A stretch of 64,000 bases of DNA, from the NCBI GenBank assembly GCA_019240635.1, contig JAFAYA010000040.1, forward strand, positions 41,609 to 105,608. Reading direction: 5' to 3'. The DNA is from Acidisphaera sp. Lineage in GTDB: Bacteria; Pseudomonadota; Alphaproteobacteria; Acetobacterales; Acetobacteraceae. Shown here one piece after another: positions 1 through 7,499 of this stretch. The notes under the pieces were generated by a model. That model worked only from the letters and a program-made list of their open reading frames with translations, had not been told where the DNA came from and searched no databases. The position numbers and the translations under genes were made by a program. Each line of letters begins with the position of its first letter. Position 1 is the stretch's first letter.

Positions 1-536
1 AGCGCCTCGATCACCGCTGCTGGATCGGGACTGTCAATCGCCTCGTCGAGCACGGCCGCCACATCGATCGGCTCGGGCGCCAGGCTCTCGTCATCTCTTC
101 GGCGCTCGACCGGCACGGCACCGCGGGCCAGCGCGTCGGCATACGACAGGAAGGCGTCAGACAGTAACAATTCGCGCTCGAGCGGCGACGATGTCGCTCC
201 GTGCCGAAGCAGGGTCGCGTGAAACAGCTCGGGGTCGAGACCTTGGCCGCCGGCGCGCAGTACGGCATCCCCCAGCGAATCCGCCTCTGCTTGCCGTGTG
301 GTCCAGACCGGCTCGAAGCCATGCCGCGCGTAGAAGCGTCCCAGCAGCCCGACATTCAGGTGTTCACCCCCGACGACCAGCTCGGGCGCGCCGTCGACCA
401 GGTTGCGTAGGTCCGAATCGGCTTGCGGCGCCAGCCCAAAGACCGGTTCGGGCATCGGATCCCCGTCGCATGCAGCCAACGCAAAAGCTGCGGCGAGAGC
501 CATTGTTCCGCCTGCCACGGTGGCGCGTCGGGACAC
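1..536 (-). CDS. L,D-transpeptidase (YcbB/LdtD type), N-terminal part, cut by window edge
   Basis: Only the N-terminal part is present; the gene runs off the left edge. Proteins of this type cross-link peptidoglycan stem peptides in the periplasm. The visible frame holds a lipoprotein-like signal (SRR followed by a hydrophobic run ending LAAC, the cysteine being the expected lipidation site). It continues into the family's N-terminal scaffold domain: FYARHGFEPVW, then GLDPELFHATLL, then LLLSDAFLSYADALARG, all typical of YcbB-like enzymes. The catalytic YkuD domain would lie outside the window. I chose the GTG at 536 because it gives a positively charged n-region. An ATG at 503 would leave a signal without positive charges. 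The gene diverges from the mini-lipoprotein at 713. Family assignment is from the N-terminal domain only. Confidence 0.7.
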   Translation of the reverse strand, partial: MSRRATVAGGTMALAAAFALAACDGDPMPEPVFGLAPQADSDLRNLVDGAPELVVGGEHLNVGLLGRFYARHGFEPVWTTRQAEADSLGDAVLRAGGQGLDPELFHATLLRHGATSSPLERELLLSDAFLSYADALARGAVPVERRRDDESLAPEPIDVAAVLDEAIDSPDPAAVIEA

Positions 537-712
537 TCGAGCCCGAGCGACCGTCAATGGTTCTTGGCGACTCAAACCGTCCTTGCGCCACGGCGCCCGC
601 ACTGCCCCACCCCCCGACCTCTGCCGACCCAACGCGACGGAAGTTTGACTCTTTGTTGAGAATCGCGGTTAGCATCTACCTTGTCTACGAGCATCTCATT
701 AAGGAGGAGCGG

Positions 713-910
713 ATGATCACCGTTTCAGAAACAGCGGCCCGTCACAGGTTGCTCCGTGGCGTGGCGATGGTTGCCGTCGTGGTTCCCATGGCGCTTCTCG
801 CGGCGTGTGCTCAGCAGCCGCCTCCACCGCCGGCGCCGACGCCGGTCGAGGTTGCTCCGCCGCCGGCCCCGCCTCCGGCTCCGGCTCCGGTTCCGCCGGC
901 TCGAGGCTAG
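713..910 (+). CDS. Small proline-rich lipoprotein
   Basis: This is a 65-residue protein of unknown function. Residues 1-31 look like a lipoprotein signal: basic start (RHRLLRG), hydrophobic core and LLAAC lipobox. The rest is almost only Pro, Ala and Val (PPPPPAPTPVEV, then PPPAPPPAPAPVPP), so the mature part is probably an extended, unstructured tail anchored in a membrane. A very strong ribosome binding site (AAGGAGGAG, 701-709) sits just before the ATG, which supports a real and well-translated gene. It is divergent from a cell-wall transpeptidase and is followed by two perfect hairpins. A structural or spacer role in the envelope is possible but not shown. Confidence 0.7.
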   Translation: MITVSETAARHRLLRGVAMVAVVVPMALLAACAQQPPPPPAPTPVEVAPPPAPPPAPAPVPPARG

Positions 911-917
911 TGGTCCC

Positions 918-950
918 TCACCTGACGCTTGGCTCCCAAGCGTCAGGTGA
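918..950. repeat. Perfect inverted repeat, 13-bp arms
   Basis: The arms TCACCTGACGCTT (918-930) and AAGCGTCAGGTGA (938-950) are perfectly complementary around a 7-nt loop. It begins 8 nt after the mini-lipoprotein stop codon and could form an RNA hairpin at the mRNA 3' end. There is no T-run, so it is not a canonical intrinsic terminator. Confidence 0.75.
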
Positions 951-968
951 ATCGGCCTGCCAACAAGG

Positions 969-1020
969 AACTGGTGGAGAGAATCTGACGGGACGAACCG
1001 TCAGATTCTCTCCACCAGTT
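969..1020. repeat. Perfect inverted repeat, 23-bp arms
   Basis: The 23-nt arms (969-991 and 998-1020) are perfectly complementary with a 6-nt loop GACGAA. The left arm begins AACTGGTGGAGAG. This is 18 nt after the first hairpin. Such a long perfect stem is unlikely by chance and would be very stable in RNA. No T-run follows. It may be an mRNA 3'-end stabiliser, a terminator or a mobile palindrome. Confidence 0.8.
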
Positions 1021-1342
1021 GTCCGACAAGGCTTTGCAGGGCTTCTGCCACGCGAGTGGAGAGGTGCGCAATAAGCCGGGTGCTGCACAGCTGCCCCACG
1101 ATCCGTAGGGCGCGGACTCATCGCGGCCAATCTGTGACGGCGGCGGCGAGGCAATGCTCGCGAGGCAGTTGCGGGCAGTTCAGCCCATTCGCGAGGGCCC
1201 GCGCCTGTCCGCGACCCTCGTGGACCTCACCATCGCGATGCAACGCGCTTTGCGCGCCGAAGATTCAACCTGAACCCAGTGTCGCGACTCCGCCGTTTAC
1301 GGGGGATTGGTTTCCTGTAACAATCCGCCGCGGAGGAAGCGC
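1021..1342. other. Intergenic, no gene recognised
   Basis: I see no convincing gene here. Open frames on both strands lack family features and ribosome binding sites. The last bases (GCGGAGGAAG, about 1330-1340) are the ribosome binding site of the next gene. Confidence 0.5.
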
Positions 1343-1579
1343 ATGTCGCACGGGGGCAGTGTCGGGCCGGTCGGAGGGGCACGCCATAGCGCGCACTGGA
1401 TTCGCCTGATCCTGCTGCTGCCGTTTCTCGCGATGGCCTGGGTGCCCAGCTACAACGCGGTGGAGCCGAGGCTCGCGGGCGTGCCGTTCTTCTATTGGTA
1501 CCAGATCTTGTGGATCCTGCTCGCCGCGCTGCTGGTCGCCATCGTCTATCGCGTCGAGCACCGATCGGCGGAAGCCTGA
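1343..1579 (+). CDS. DUF3311 small membrane protein
   Basis: This 78-residue protein has two predicted membrane helices (LILLLPFLAMAWVP, and YWYQILWILLAALLVAIVY) and the family signature PSYNAVEPRLAGVPFFYWYQ between them. DUF3311 proteins are commonly found directly upstream of sodium:solute symporters, as here: the symporter begins 10 bp after this stop codon. A role as a small accessory subunit of the transporter is therefore likely but inferred. I chose the ATG at 1343 because GGAGGAAG lies just upstream. The frame extends further 5' without family features. Confidence 0.85.
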   Translation: MSHGGSVGPVGGARHSAHWIRLILLLPFLAMAWVPSYNAVEPRLAGVPFFYWYQILWILLAALLVAIVYRVEHRSAEA

Positions 1580-1589
1580 GCGCCGACCC

Positions 1590-3119
1590 ATGAACTGGAC
1601 CGCGACGATCGTCTTCGTGGCGCTGTTCGGCCTGGTGACGGCGCTCGGCTTCTTCGCCGCCCAGTGGCGGCGCGGCGATCTCGGCCTGCTGCACGAATGG
1701 GGGCTCGGTGGGCACCGCTTCGGCACCTTCGTCACCTGGTTCCTGCTGGGGGGCGATCTCTATACCGCCTACACTTTCGTCGCCGTGCCAGCGCTGATCT
1801 ACGGGGCGGGGGCGCTTGGCTTCTTCGCCGTGCCGTACACGGTGGTGATCTACCCGATCCTCTATGTGGTGTTTCCCCGCCTGTGGCTCGTCGCGCACCG
1901 GCATGGCTACGTTACGGTCTCCGACTTCATCCGCGGCCGATTCGGCAACCGCTGGCTGGCGCTCGCCGTGGCGGTGACCGGGCTGGTCGCCACCATGCCC
2001 TATATCGCGCTGCAGCTCGTCGGCATCACTGTCGTCATCGGCGCGCTCGGCTTCCCCGGCACGGGGCTCGCCGGCGACCTGCCGCTGATCATCGCCTTCG
2101 TGATCCTGGCGGCTTTCACCTACACCAGCGGCCTGCGCGCGCCGGCGCTGATCGCGGTCGTCAAGGACCTGCTGATCTATCTCACGGTGTTCGCGGCCGT
2201 CATCGCCGTGCCGATGCAGCTCGGCGGGTTCGGCGCGATCTTTGCAAAAATCCCGGCGGCCAAGCTGACCCTGCCGGTGCCCCCGCCCGGCACGATGGGC
2301 CTCTATAGCGGCTACGCGACGCTCGCCATCGGCTCGGCGTTCGCGCTGTTCCTTTACCCGCACTCGATCACCGGCATCCTCAGCTCGAGCAGCGCGGGCG
2401 TCATCCGGCGCAACGCGGCGATCCTGCCGGCCTATTCGCTGATGCTCGGCCTGCTGGCGCTGCTCGGCTTCATGGCGCTGGCGCTGGGGGTCGGGCAGCT
2501 GGCGGAATACGCCGACGGGTTCAAGCGCTACGGCCCGAACTTCGCCGTGCCCGCGCTGATCCTGGCGATCTTCCCGTCCTGGTTCGCTGGCGTCGCCTTC
2601 GCCGCCGTCGCCATCGGCGCGCTGGTGCCGGCGGCGATCATGTCGATCGCCACGGCCAACCTGTTCACCCGCAACATCTGGCGGGAGTTCCTGAACCCGG
2701 CCTGCACCGACGCCGAGGAGGCGGGCATCGCGAAGATCGCGTCGCTGGTGGTGAAGGTGGGCGCGCTGTTCTTCATCATCTTCCTGCCCCAGCAATACGC
2801 AATCCAGCTGCAGCTGCTCGGCGGCATCTGGATCATCCAGACCGCGCCTTCGGTGATGCTCGGCCTCTATACGCGCTTCTTCAATTCGTGGGCGCTGTTG
2901 CTGGGCTGGGTCGCGGGCATCGTCTCCGGCACCTGGATGGCGGCAACGCTGGCGTTCCGCGGCGCCATCTTCCCGCTGCACCTGTTCGGCCTGACCGTGC
3001 CCGGCTACGCGGCACTCTATTCGGTGCTGATCAACCTCTTGGTGGCGGCGGCGCTGTCGCTGGCGTTCAACGCGGTCGGGTCCGACCGCGACGTGACCTT
3101 GAACGAGGACTACGCCTGA
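1590..3119 (+). CDS. Sodium:solute symporter (SSS family, MctP-like)
   Basis: This 509-residue integral inner-membrane protein has about 13 hydrophobic segments, starting at residues 5-22. The SSS family couples solute uptake to sodium or proton entry. FLLGGDLYTAYTF near residues 50-62 and DFIRGRFGNRWLALAVAV near residue 112 are typical of the MctP/YidK side of the family, and the DUF3311 neighbour supports this. MctP transports short monocarboxylates such as lactate and pyruvate. That substrate is plausible here but not shown. It forms a two-gene operon with the DUF3311 gene. Confidence 0.85.
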   Translation: MNWTATIVFVALFGLVTALGFFAAQWRRGDLGLLHEWGLGGHRFGTFVTWFLLGGDLYTAYTFVAVPALIYGAGALGFFAVPYTVVIYPILYVVFPRLWLVAHRHGYVTVSDFIRGRFGNRWLALAVAVTGLVATMPYIALQLVGITVVIGALGFPGTGLAGDLPLIIAFVILAAFTYTSGLRAPALIAVVKDLLIYLTVFAAVIAVPMQLGGFGAIFAKIPAAKLTLPVPPPGTMGLYSGYATLAIGSAFALFLYPHSITGILSSSSAGVIRRNAAILPAYSLMLGLLALLGFMALALGVGQLAEYADGFKRYGPNFAVPALILAIFPSWFAGVAFAAVAIGALVPAAIMSIATANLFTRNIWREFLNPACTDAEEAGIAKIASLVVKVGALFFIIFLPQQYAIQLQLLGGIWIIQTAPSVMLGLYTRFFNSWALLLGWVAGIVSGTWMAATLAFRGAIFPLHLFGLTVPGYAALYSVLINLLVAAALSLAFNAVGSDRDVTLNEDYA

Positions 3120-3236
3120 GCCGCTGCCGGCTCGACAGGAACGTCAGCCCCCCGCGGGACGCAGGCGGATTTCCGCGGCACGATCGCCTGTTCCGCCGGC
3201 GGGTGGCCCGTGAGCGGGCTGCAATTCTGGTTCAGT

Positions 3237-3281
3237 CGCGTGATTCACGCCTCCGGTGATGCCGCCTCCGCCGGTCGCACC
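3237..3281 (+). repeat. 45-bp dispersed repeat, copy A
   Basis: A 21-nt stretch (3238-3258), starting with the palindrome GCGTGATTCACGC, is identical to the reverse complement of 12016-12036. Similarity extends over 45 nt, with about 36 matches by hand alignment. This copy overlaps the 3' end of the large glycosyltransferase gene and supplies its TGA stop codon. Confidence 0.6.
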
Positions 3282-6200
3282 CAGACTCCTGGTCGGGCGG
3301 CCAGCGTCGCCGCGACCTCCCGCAAGTAGCGCCTTTGCCGCGCCCGCAGGTCCGGGGCGGCACCGGGCAGGGCGGCAAGATGGGCGTGCATGCGCGCGAT
3401 CTCGCGGAGATGCCGTGCCGTCTCCAGCCGACGGGTGGTGCCGGCCTCGTGCCGGCGATGGATGTTCAGCGCCTCCGCGACATAGGCGACGCTGCCTCCC
3501 TGCTTGAGTGCCTCCGAATAAAGGCGCCAATCCCCGGCGAGCCGCCAGCGCGGCAGCTCCGCCGCGCAGCGCCGCAGCGCCTCCAGCAGCGCGCTGCGGC
3601 GCCAGAGCACGCCGCTGACATTGAGGATCAGGTTGCGTTCGGCCAGGAAACGGCGGGCGAAGCCAGCGGCCTCGAACAAGTCGTCATGCGCCAGCGCGCC
3701 GGCGCCGGCGCTCCGCTCGTAGTAGTCGCGGTAGCTCGGCGCGATCGGTCGGTCCTCGGCGTCGATGCTGCGGCTGTCGCAGAAGCCGAGCAGCGTGTCC
3801 GGCGCGCGCGCCAGCGCCTCGGCGAGGCGTTCGAGGAAGCGCGGCTCGCAGGCGTCATCGGCTTCGGCGAGCCAGATGAAGTCGCCGCGCGCCAGCTCGG
3901 CCGCGCGGCGCCACTGCGCGAACACCGAGCCGGAGTTGGTGGCGTTCTCGACGACGGTGATGTCGCGCTCCCATGAGTCCGCGGCCTCCCGCGCCACGCT
4001 GACGCTGCCGTCTGTCGAGGCGTCGTCGAGCACGATGACCTCCAGCACCGGGCAGGTCTGCGCGAAGATCGAGGCGAGCCGGGCCCGCAGGTAGCGGGCA
4101 TACTGGTGGCTCAGCACCACCGCGGAGATCGCGGGCAGCCCGGGTCGGGCGAGGCGAAGCAGCGACTCGGCGTACGGCCCGAAGGCGCAGCTTCGCAGCA
4201 CCTGCTCCGCCAGGCGCTGCCGCGCTGCCCGCCGCGGCGGCCGGTGTGCCGCCACACGGCGCGCCATGGCCTCGGTGTCGGCGAGCGGAACGACCTCGCC
4301 GGCCCGGTGCCGGAGCAGCAGCTCGGGTGCGCCGCCGCTCTCGGCGAAAGCCAGCACCGGCGTGCCGACGCTCATCGCCTCGAGCACCGTGGTCGGCAGT
4401 GGGTCCTCGCGGGAGGTCAGCAAGAGCAGGTCGGCGGCGGAGAGCACGTCGCCGACATCCTCCCGCCAGCCGAGCAGGCGGAAGCTGCCGGTCGCCTCGG
4501 CGGCGGCGATCTCGGCGCCGAGATAGGCCTGCATCGCCGGGTCCATCGCACCGGCCCAGGCCAGGTGCACGCGCCGGCCACGTCGGCGGAGCGCGCGCCA
4601 GACCTGCAGGAAGAGGTCGAAGCCCTTGCGCAGATCGGCGTAGCCCATGCCGAGCGCCAGCACGTCCTCCGAACCGAGGCCCCAATGCCGCCGCAGCCGC
4701 GCCCGCGCCTCGGCGGAGAAGGCGGGCTGGCGATAGCAGCCCTGCGCCAGCACCACGGCGCGGGCGGGATCGAGCGGCACCAACGCGGCGAACCGGTCGC
4801 GCACGCACCCAGCGGCGAATACCACGTGCCGCGCCGCCGCCGCACCCTGCCGCGCCGCCTCGAGCAGCCCGCGCTCCTCGATCAGCCGCGGCAGCTCGTG
4901 CACCAGCAGCGTGGCGGTGATCCCGAGCTTGGCCAGCAACGGGCAGACCTGGGCGGCCGCGCAGGTGTTGACGATCGCCGTGCGAAACCCGGCGGCGTGC
5001 AGCTCTTCGAGGCGGCGGGACGCGTCCGCCGTGTCGCGCGCCACCGTCACCGGCGCGACCGCGGCGTACTCGGCTTCCAGCGCGCCGCCGTCCAGCAGCA
5101 GGAAGCCCACGCGCACGCCGTGCACGCGGCGGAGCTGGCGGCCGAGATGCAGCAGCAGGTGCTGCGAGCCGGCGGGAAACGCGTCGTGGCCGATCAGCAG
5201 CAGGCCGGCCGCGTTGGCGGGCGAAACCAGTCCCGCGACGGCGCGGCCGGTGGCGTTGAGGAAGGCGGCCCCGAAATGCAGGTCCGGCTCGAGGTAGGCG
5301 CCCTCCGCCCACTCGTTCCACGCGTTGATGCAGACCAGCGCCTCGCCGAAGAACGGCCGCTCCTGCGCCTGGCGCACCAGCCGTTCGAACCAAGCCTGGT
5401 ATTTCGCCGGCGTGGCACCATGCACGACCAGCCCCGCACCCTGCCGCCGCGCATCATTGTCCCAGCCAGGAATGGCCGTGCGGATCAGCGGCCAGGGCGG
5501 CGGCGGTGCGGCGAGCGAGGCCGCCGCCAGCGCGTCGTAGTCATAGACCTGCGCCGAGAACTCGTGGTCGAGGATGTGCAGCGCGTCGTTGCGCGTCGCC
5601 AGGCCGTCCACCAGCTTGTGCGGCGGAAACTCGATCGCTGCGTCCATGCCGAACGCCGTCGGGTCGTGGTCGCCGAAACTCTGCGAGGTGATGAAGATCG
5701 GCTGCTCGCCGTGCGCCGCGTCGAAGCGTGCACGCCAGCGCGCGAGCGTGGCCGCCGGATCGGCCATCAGCCGGGGCCGATAGACCATCAGCAGCGGCCG
5801 GCCGCCGATCCGGATATAGCGCGGATCGGCGAAGTGGCGGGCGAAGGTCGCCAGCAGCGACGGCTCGTCCTCGGCGTGATAGTCCTGCGAGACGAGCACC
5901 TCCGCTTCGGAGCCGTCCCAGCGCCGCGTCCAGTTCTCGTTCGCCCACATCAGGCAGAACGGAAAGTCGAGCGTGCGGTCGGCAAGGAAAGCCTCGAGCG
6001 GCTTGTCCATCAGCCGCCGCCCGTTGAACCAGTAGAAGTAGAAGACGAAGCCGCCGAGCCCGGCGCCGCGCGCCATGTCGATCTGCCGGCGCAGCACGCC
6101 GGCATCCAGCGTGTAGTGCCCGAGGTCACGCGGAATGCGCGGCTGGTAGTGACCGCCGAAGCGCGGCAGGGCCCGCTGCAGGTTCGTCCACTCGGTGAAG

Positions 6201-7081
6201 CCGCGGCCCCAGAAGCGCTCGTTCTCCGGCACGGGATGGAACTGCGGCAGGTAGTAGGCGAGCACGCGCGCTCGCCGGGGTGCCGACGCGGGCAGCGGAC
6301 GGAACTCCTCGAAATCCGGCCCGGGCCGCGTGAAGCGGCGCACCTCGCGCGCGATGCTCGTCTCGTGCTCGGGCATGCAGGGATGCACGCCCGGCGCGTC
6401 CCGGTTGCGCAGGTAGTGCAGCAGCGGGTTCTCGTCCGGCTCGGCCTGAAGGTAGCGCATCCGATAGTAGCGGCTGTCGAACCGGCCCGACGGGTTGCGC
6501 GCCTCGCGGAAGCCCTGGACGAGGTAGTGCTCCATCGGGTCCATGCCGGCATCCGCGACGTCCGGATAGGCGCGCAAGTACCAGGCGGCGTCGAATTCCG
6601 GGATCGGGCTGACCCGTCCGGTTCGGCGCAGCTGCAGGAAGTGCAGCAGGCAACAGGCGTCCTCGGCGAGGCCGTTGGCGGTGCGGTACCAGGCGGGATC
6701 GAAGTGCAGGATCGGGTGCCGGCCTTCCCGCTCGCCGTAGCTGATATAGTGCAGCAGCGGATTGACGCCGAGCTCGCGGACGTCCTGATTGCAGGCAAGG
6801 TAGTAGGCCGGGTCGAAATACAGGTTGGGCCGGTGCCCCATCCGCCAGCCCTGCTCCACGAAGTGGCGGAGCGGATCGGCGCGCACGCCGCGGTCGGGGT
6901 AGGCCGCCTGGTACCAGGGAGCGTCGAACAGGCCGGAGCGCCGCAGCACTTCCACGCCGGCCGCCTGGAAGGCGGTGTCCCAGTCCGGCGCCTGCCAAGT
7001 GCTGGACCGCGATGCGCCGGGCTGGCGCGCGGCCTCGATCCAAGGCTCGGCGGCCTGACTGAGGAAATCGGCGGGGCTCAC
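3245..7081 (-). CDS. Giant modular glycosyltransferase: five repeats + WbsX + GT4 + GT2
   Basis: This 1278-residue protein is probably cytoplasmic and used in exopolysaccharide or O-antigen assembly. Residues 51-230 hold five repeats of about 37 residues starting near 52, 89, 127, 163 and 201, each of the form FDxxWYxxxYPD followed by PLxHYxxxG. Residues 272-620 match the WbsX (GH99-like) family: YYLPQFHPVPENERFWGRGF, NENWTRRWDG near 381 and NAWNEWAEGAYLEPD near 586. Residues 625-975 form a GT4-like domain with LLLTSREDPLPTTVLEAM near 886. Residues 984-1250 form a GT2 domain with ISAVVLSHQYARYLR, LDDASTDGS and the acidic EADD near 1073. The start is GTG at 7081 and the stop codon falls in a dispersed repeat. 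It is a single gene with no polysaccharide cluster around it. The domain calls are strong; the product is unknown. Confidence 0.88.
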   Translation of the reverse strand: MSPADFLSQAAEPWIEAARQPGASRSSTWQAPDWDTAFQAAGVEVLRRSGLFDAPWYQAAYPDRGVRADPLRHFVEQGWRMGHRPNLYFDPAYYLACNQDVRELGVNPLLHYISYGEREGRHPILHFDPAWYRTANGLAEDACCLLHFLQLRRTGRVSPIPEFDAAWYLRAYPDVADAGMDPMEHYLVQGFREARNPSGRFDSRYYRMRYLQAEPDENPLLHYLRNRDAPGVHPCMPEHETSIAREVRRFTRPGPDFEEFRPLPASAPRRARVLAYYLPQFHPVPENERFWGRGFTEWTNLQRALPRFGGHYQPRIPRDLGHYTLDAGVLRRQIDMARGAGLGGFVFYFYWFNGRRLMDKPLEAFLADRTLDFPFCLMWANENWTRRWDGSEAEVLVSQDYHAEDEPSLLATFARHFADPRYIRIGGRPLLMVYRPRLMADPAATLARWRARFDAAHGEQPIFITSQSFGDHDPTAFGMDAAIEFPPHKLVDGLATRNDALHILDHEFSAQVYDYDALAAASLAAPPPPWPLIRTAIPGWDNDARRQGAGLVVHGATPAKYQAWFERLVRQAQERPFFGEALVCINAWNEWAEGAYLEPDLHFGAAFLNATGRAVAGLVSPANAAGLLLIGHDAFPAGSQHLLLHLGRQLRRVHGVRVGFLLLDGGALEAEYAAVAPVTVARDTADASRRLEELHAAGFRTAIVNTCAAAQVCPLLAKLGITATLLVHELPRLIEERGLLEAARQGAAAARHVVFAAGCVRDRFAALVPLDPARAVVLAQGCYRQPAFSAEARARLRRHWGLGSEDVLALGMGYADLRKGFDLFLQVWRALRRRGRRVHLAWAGAMDPAMQAYLGAEIAAAEATGSFRLLGWREDVGDVLSAADLLLLTSREDPLPTTVLEAMSVGTPVLAFAESGGAPELLLRHRAGEVVPLADTEAMARRVAAHRPPRRAARQRLAEQVLRSCAFGPYAESLLRLARPGLPAISAVVLSHQYARYLRARLASIFAQTCPVLEVIVLDDASTDGSVSVAREAADSWERDITVVENATNSGSVFAQWRRAAELARGDFIWLAEADDACEPRFLERLAEALARAPDTLLGFCDSRSIDAEDRPIAPSYRDYYERSAGAGALAHDDLFEAAGFARRFLAERNLILNVSGVLWRRSALLEALRRCAAELPRWRLAGDWRLYSEALKQGGSVAYVAEALNIHRRHEAGTTRRLETARHLREIARMHAHLAALPGAAPDLRARQRRYLREVAATLAARPGVWVRPAEAASPEA

Positions 7082-7117
7082 AACACGCTGCGGAAGCGGC
7101 CAGACGTCATCTTAAAA

Positions 7118-7132
7118 ACAACCAAAGGTTGT
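7118..7132. repeat. Palindrome upstream of the glycosyltransferase
   Basis: ACAACC-AAA-GGTTGT forms a perfect six-base inverted repeat 37-51 bp upstream of the glycosyltransferase start. It sits in a local AT-rich patch, unlike its surroundings. It could be an operator or a small hairpin. Confidence 0.4.
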
Positions 7133-7173
7133 CCAAAGTTCTCGGTATTTTACGCTGCGGGCGAACTCTTTGC

Positions 7174-7193
7174 CAATGGCTTTGTAACCATTG
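7174..7193. repeat. Inverted repeat CAATGG-N8-CCATTG
   Basis: This is a perfect six-base inverted repeat with an 8-nt spacer in the AT-rich divergent region between the glycosyltransferase and rpsA. The 20-bp overall size would fit a dimeric regulator. No regulator is identified. Confidence 0.4.
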
Positions 7194-7302
7194 ATGCTCA
7201 GGTGGGCAAAGATGACCGAGGCCGAGGTTCGTCCAGCCTACCCCCGCGGCGGGGGTGCGACCCCAGCCGAAGCTGCCCTCTCCACCCAGGCCGTTGAATT
7301 CC

Positions 7303-7330
7303 CTTGACTTCCGGGACCCAACGCCTATCT
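7303..7330 (+). promoter_or_regulatory. Candidate sigma-70 promoter of rpsA
   Basis: CTTGAC (7303-7308) and CTATCT (7325-7330) are separated by 16 bp. This resembles the alphaproteobacterial housekeeping consensus CTTGAC/CTATAT. It leaves an rpsA leader of about 160 nt that contains the hairpin at 7346-7364. Confidence 0.5.
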
Positions 7331-7345
7331 GTCGCAGTACCCACC

Positions 7346-7364
7346 GGCCCGGTTGAACCGGGCC
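7346..7364 (+). other. Hairpin in the rpsA 5' leader
   Basis: GGCCCGGT-TGA-ACCGGGCC is an 8-bp perfect GC-rich stem. It would lie within the first 30 nt of the transcript from the promoter at 7303-7330. S1 mRNAs in other bacteria carry leader structures used in autoregulation. A similar role here is inference. Confidence 0.45.
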
Positions 7365-7499
7365 ACTGAACCGCTGTACGGTCCGGACAATGCAACCCGG
7401 CCCGCCGTTTTTCGCGGGCAAGCCGTGCTTCGGCAAACGGAGCGCGCAAACAGCGGCGTTTGGGCCCCCGACGCCGCCTTTGAGGACACACCGACCCAC

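Noticed and set aside
191..910. 239-codon frame extending the mini-lipoprotein upstream
   Set aside because: It would overlap the divergent transpeptidase gene and bury the strong ribosome binding site at 701-709. The lipoprotein signal starts at 713.
4106..7297. 1063-codon plus-strand open frame opposite the glycosyltransferase
   Set aside because: It is a high-GC shadow frame with low-complexity Arg/Gln/His-rich translation and no domain. The minus-strand frame carries clear WbsX, GT4 and GT2 motifs.
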